NCBI GenBank assembly: GCA_030604405.1 | Contig: JAUVVY010000042.1 | Coordinates: 1 to 32,742 of the forward strand | From: a bacterium | Lineage (GTDB): Bacteria; Armatimonadota; Zipacnadia; Zipacnadales; UBA11051 | Direction: 5' to 3' | Length of the DNA stretch: 32,742 bases | Shown: positions 30,961-32,742 of the stretch, piece after piece | Layout of the letters: every line of letters starts with the position of its first letter | How positions within the stretch are numbered: position 1 is the stretch's first letter | Position numbers and translations under genes: made by a program | The notes under the pieces: generated by a model | Told to the model about the DNA's origin: nothing | Seen by the model: only the letters and a program-made list of their open reading frames with translations | Databases searched by the model: none

Positions 30961-32565
30961 ATGATACCTACAATACTGGTCTGCGGTTCTCTCGCCGAAG
31001 CCGGCCTTGAGGTATTGCGCGAGGCCGGCGAGGTCATCATCCGCACGGACCTCGACGACCAGCAGCTCCAGGAGGCTGTGGCCGAGGTTGACGCCGTGGT
31101 GGTGCGCAGCGCCACGCAGGTGACTGCGGCGGTCATAGAAAGCGCCCCGAAGCTGCGGGTCATCGCGCGCGCCGGAGTGGGTGTTGACAACATAGACCTC
31201 GCCGCTGCCACCCGCTGCGGGGTGCTGGTGGTCAACTCGCCGGTCGGCAACACTCTGGCCGCTGCCGAGCACACGATTGCCCTGATGCTGGCTGCCGCCC
31301 GCCGCATTCCACAGGCGGCAAGCTCTCTTAAGGCCGGCAAGTGGGACCGCAAGGCCCACACGGGCCGCCAGCTTTTTGACAAAACCCTTGGCATCGTCGG
31401 CCTGGGCAAGGTCGGCGCGGAGGTGGCCAAGCGCGCGCTGGCTTTCGATATGAAGGTCATTGCTTACGATCCCTATGTATCGCCCGAGCAGGCCAAAGCG
31501 GCCGGGGTGACGTTGTTCGATAGCCTCGAGGACCTGGCCGCCCAAGCAGATTACCTCAGCCTCCACTGCACTCTCACTTCTGAGACCGAGCGCATGGTCA
31601 ACGACCGGCTGCTGGGCATGATGAAGCCGGAGGCCGTACTGGTCAATACTGCCCGCGGCGGCCTGGTTGATGAGGCGGCGCTGGCGCAGGCTTTGCGTGA
31701 TGGCACCATTGACGCAGCCGCCCTAGACGTGTTTGCCCGGGAACCGACCGACAACACGGAGCTGTTGCAACTGCCCAACCTGATAGCCACTCCGCATGTG
31801 GGCGCCTCGACTGAGGAGGCCCAGACCGGAGTGGCGATGGATGCTGCCCGCCAGGTGGCGGATGTGTTGAGCGGCCGCATGCCCCGCTGGCCGGTCAATG
31901 CCCCGCCGCTTTCCGCCGAGGCTCAGGCGGCTGTCGAGCCTTACCTGGGCCTGGTCAGAAGCCTCGGCGTGCTGGGCCGCAGCCTGATGAGCGGCTCACC
32001 CCGCCGCATCGAGTTGGCCGCAGTCGCCGACCTGGCACGCGAGCACATGGACTATCTGGCCGGCGAGCTGGTGGTGGCCGTGCTGCGCGGCATTGTGGAC
32101 GGCACCCTGAATTTCATCAACGCAGCCACGGTCGCCCGCGAAAGAGGAATCGAGCTCGCGCAGGCGAAGATTCAACAAACAGGCGGCTATTCCAACCTGC
32201 TGCAAGTTCGAATCAACACCAGCGCCGACGAGTTGCTCATCGCCGGCGCGTTGTTGGACGGCTCCGGGATCCGCATCGTGCGCCTTGACGCATACCGCCT
32301 CGAGTTGCTTCCCAGGCAGACGGCGGTGCTGATATGGAACGCGCAATCGGGCCGCCCCGGCTTTATTGGCAAGCTCGGAAGCGTCCTCGGCGCGGCTGGC
32401 ATTAACATTACCGGGATGCAGGTTGCTCCCGAGATCGTCGCAGGTATCGGGCTAATGGCTGTCACTGTTGCCGATCCGATTGCCGAGCCGGTCCGCGAGC
32501 AGATCGTACAACTGCCCGGCGTCCAGCGCGTCGCGATCGTGGACCTTAGCACGCATTGTTCATGA
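30961..32565 (+). CDS. serA: D-3-phosphoglycerate dehydrogenase
   Basis: This 534-residue enzyme oxidises 3-phosphoglycerate to 3-phosphohydroxypyruvate, the first step of serine synthesis. It is the long form: substrate and NAD-binding domains (RAGVGVDNIDLAAATRCGV, GIVGLGKVGAEVAKRA), with the catalytic Arg in NTARGGLVDE (about 231), Glu in AREPTD (about 261) and His in ATPHVGAS (about 279). An allosteric-substrate-binding domain follows, and a C-terminal ACT domain (FIGKLGSVLGAAGINITGMQ) for feedback by serine. ATG 30961 has AGGAG five bases upstream. An open frame upstream to 30865 translates hairpin repeat DNA and is not part of the gene. Confidence 0.96.
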   Translation: MIPTILVCGSLAEAGLEVLREAGEVIIRTDLDDQQLQEAVAEVDAVVVRSATQVTAAVIESAPKLRVIARAGVGVDNIDLAAATRCGVLVVNSPVGNTLAAAEHTIALMLAAARRIPQAASSLKAGKWDRKAHTGRQLFDKTLGIVGLGKVGAEVAKRALAFDMKVIAYDPYVSPEQAKAAGVTLFDSLEDLAAQADYLSLHCTLTSETERMVNDRLLGMMKPEAVLVNTARGGLVDEAALAQALRDGTIDAAALDVFAREPTDNTELLQLPNLIATPHVGASTEEAQTGVAMDAARQVADVLSGRMPRWPVNAPPLSAEAQAAVEPYLGLVRSLGVLGRSLMSGSPRRIELAAVADLAREHMDYLAGELVVAVLRGIVDGTLNFINAATVARERGIELAQAKIQQTGGYSNLLQVRINTSADELLIAGALLDGSGIRIVRLDAYRLELLPRQTAVLIWNAQSGRPGFIGKLGSVLGAAGINITGMQVAPEIVAGIGLMAVTVADPIAEPVREQIVQLPGVQRVAIVDLSTHCS

Positions 32566-32571
32566 CCGTGG

Positions 32572-32590
32572 GGCAGGCTTCCAGCCTGCC
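32572..32590. terminator. Hairpin downstream of serA
   Basis: GGCAGGC and GCCTGCC form a perfect seven-base stem with TTCCA loop, six bases after the serA stop. It belongs by sequence to the same loop family as the hairpins upstream of serA. No T run follows, so a role in termination is possible but unproven. Confidence 0.4.
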
Positions 32591-32617
32591 GCCGTCTAGC
32601 TCGGCCTTCCATAGACG

Positions 32618-32649
32618 CGTAGCTCGGGCTTCCACTGTAGTTATGCAAA
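32618..32649. repeat. Composite repeat, right copy (inverted relative to 100-131)
   Basis: The block CGTAGCTCGGGCTTCCACTG plus the adjoining TAGTTATGCAAA matches the reverse complement of 100-131 with one substitution. It holds the left arm and loop of the TTCCA hairpin but not the right arm, so it is a truncated or fused form. It is positioned just upstream of the ribosome binding site of the gene starting at the right edge. Confidence 0.6.
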
Positions 32650-32683
32650 AAATTGTTGGTAGAAGCAAGATAAGAGGGGGCAT

Positions 32684-32742
32684 ATGGCGAACACAGGCTT
32701 AAATGCAGCAACATTCAATGCCGAGCTCGCCAAGGATGCCGC
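32684..32742 (+). CDS. Start of an unidentified gene (truncated by window end)
   Basis: ATG 32684 follows GAGGGGG by about three bases and opens a frame that runs to the window edge, reading MANTGLNAATFNAELAKDAA. This short stretch looks like an ordinary hydrophilic N-terminus; no signal peptide or known family can be called from 19 codons. Confidence 0.4.
   Translation, partial: MANTGLNAATFNAELAKDA

Overview
This 32.7 kb window is bacterial chromosome, roughly 60% GC by eye, with no rRNA, tRNA, CRISPR array, transposase, integrase or phage gene that I can see. Ribosome binding sites are mostly AGGAG or GGGAG type, and GTG and TTG starts occur. A lipoprotein, a TlpA-type thioredoxin, a BrkB-family membrane protein and a membrane-anchored cyclophilin point to a cell with an active envelope. 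UroD-like methyltransferase, GH51 and other glycosidase-like genes suggest a plant-polysaccharide-using heterotroph. The gene mix and the short palindromic intergenic repeats recall Armatimonadota, Planctomycetota or similar little-cultured phyla, but the sequence alone does not fix the phylum.

Layout. (1) 1-3200: tail of an unknown gene, a stand-alone pyruvate-kinase C-domain-like gene (minus), then divergently dut, a TlpA-like thioredoxin and an MFS transporter (plus). (2) 9634-3201, all minus: UroD-like protein, GH51 arabinofuranosidase, class III aminotransferase, cyclophilin, a DUF6504-like protein, a 50-residue ORF and a BrkB/YihY membrane protein. (3) 11887-9922, minus: TPR protein with a TolB/CsgG-like N-terminal domain followed by a poly-Asp lipoprotein, with a good sigma-70-type promoter. 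(4) 13941-12132, minus: a two-gene HEPN/MNT module whose MNT nucleotidyltransferase is fused to a large nuclease-like N-terminal region. (5) 19601-14073, minus: two secreted-sugar-type enzyme candidates (a TIM-barrel and a five-blade propeller protein), PolX and a small membrane protein. (6) 22524-19751, minus: hexapeptide acyltransferase, a TrpC-like protein lacking its catalytic residues, deoC and recO, tightly packed. (7) 22751-32565, plus: a large secreted protein of unknown function, recJ, an S51 peptidase, a YjbQ-family protein, a sugar-nucleotide pyrophosphorylase overlapping a class V aminotransferase, and serA. A new gene starts at the right edge.

How the genes work together. DNA maintenance is well represented but scattered (dut, polX, recO, recJ). 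The class V aminotransferase next to serA probably supplies the transamination step of serine synthesis in place of a classical SerC. The sugar-related genes look like plant cell-wall or glycan use.

The most unusual items are the nuclease-like/MNT fusion with its HEPN partner, the TrpC-fold paralogue stripped of its active site, an MFS gene with no canonical start codon, and a family of intergenic hairpins that keep the same loop but change their stems. One composite repeat lies in inverted orientation near both ends of the window.
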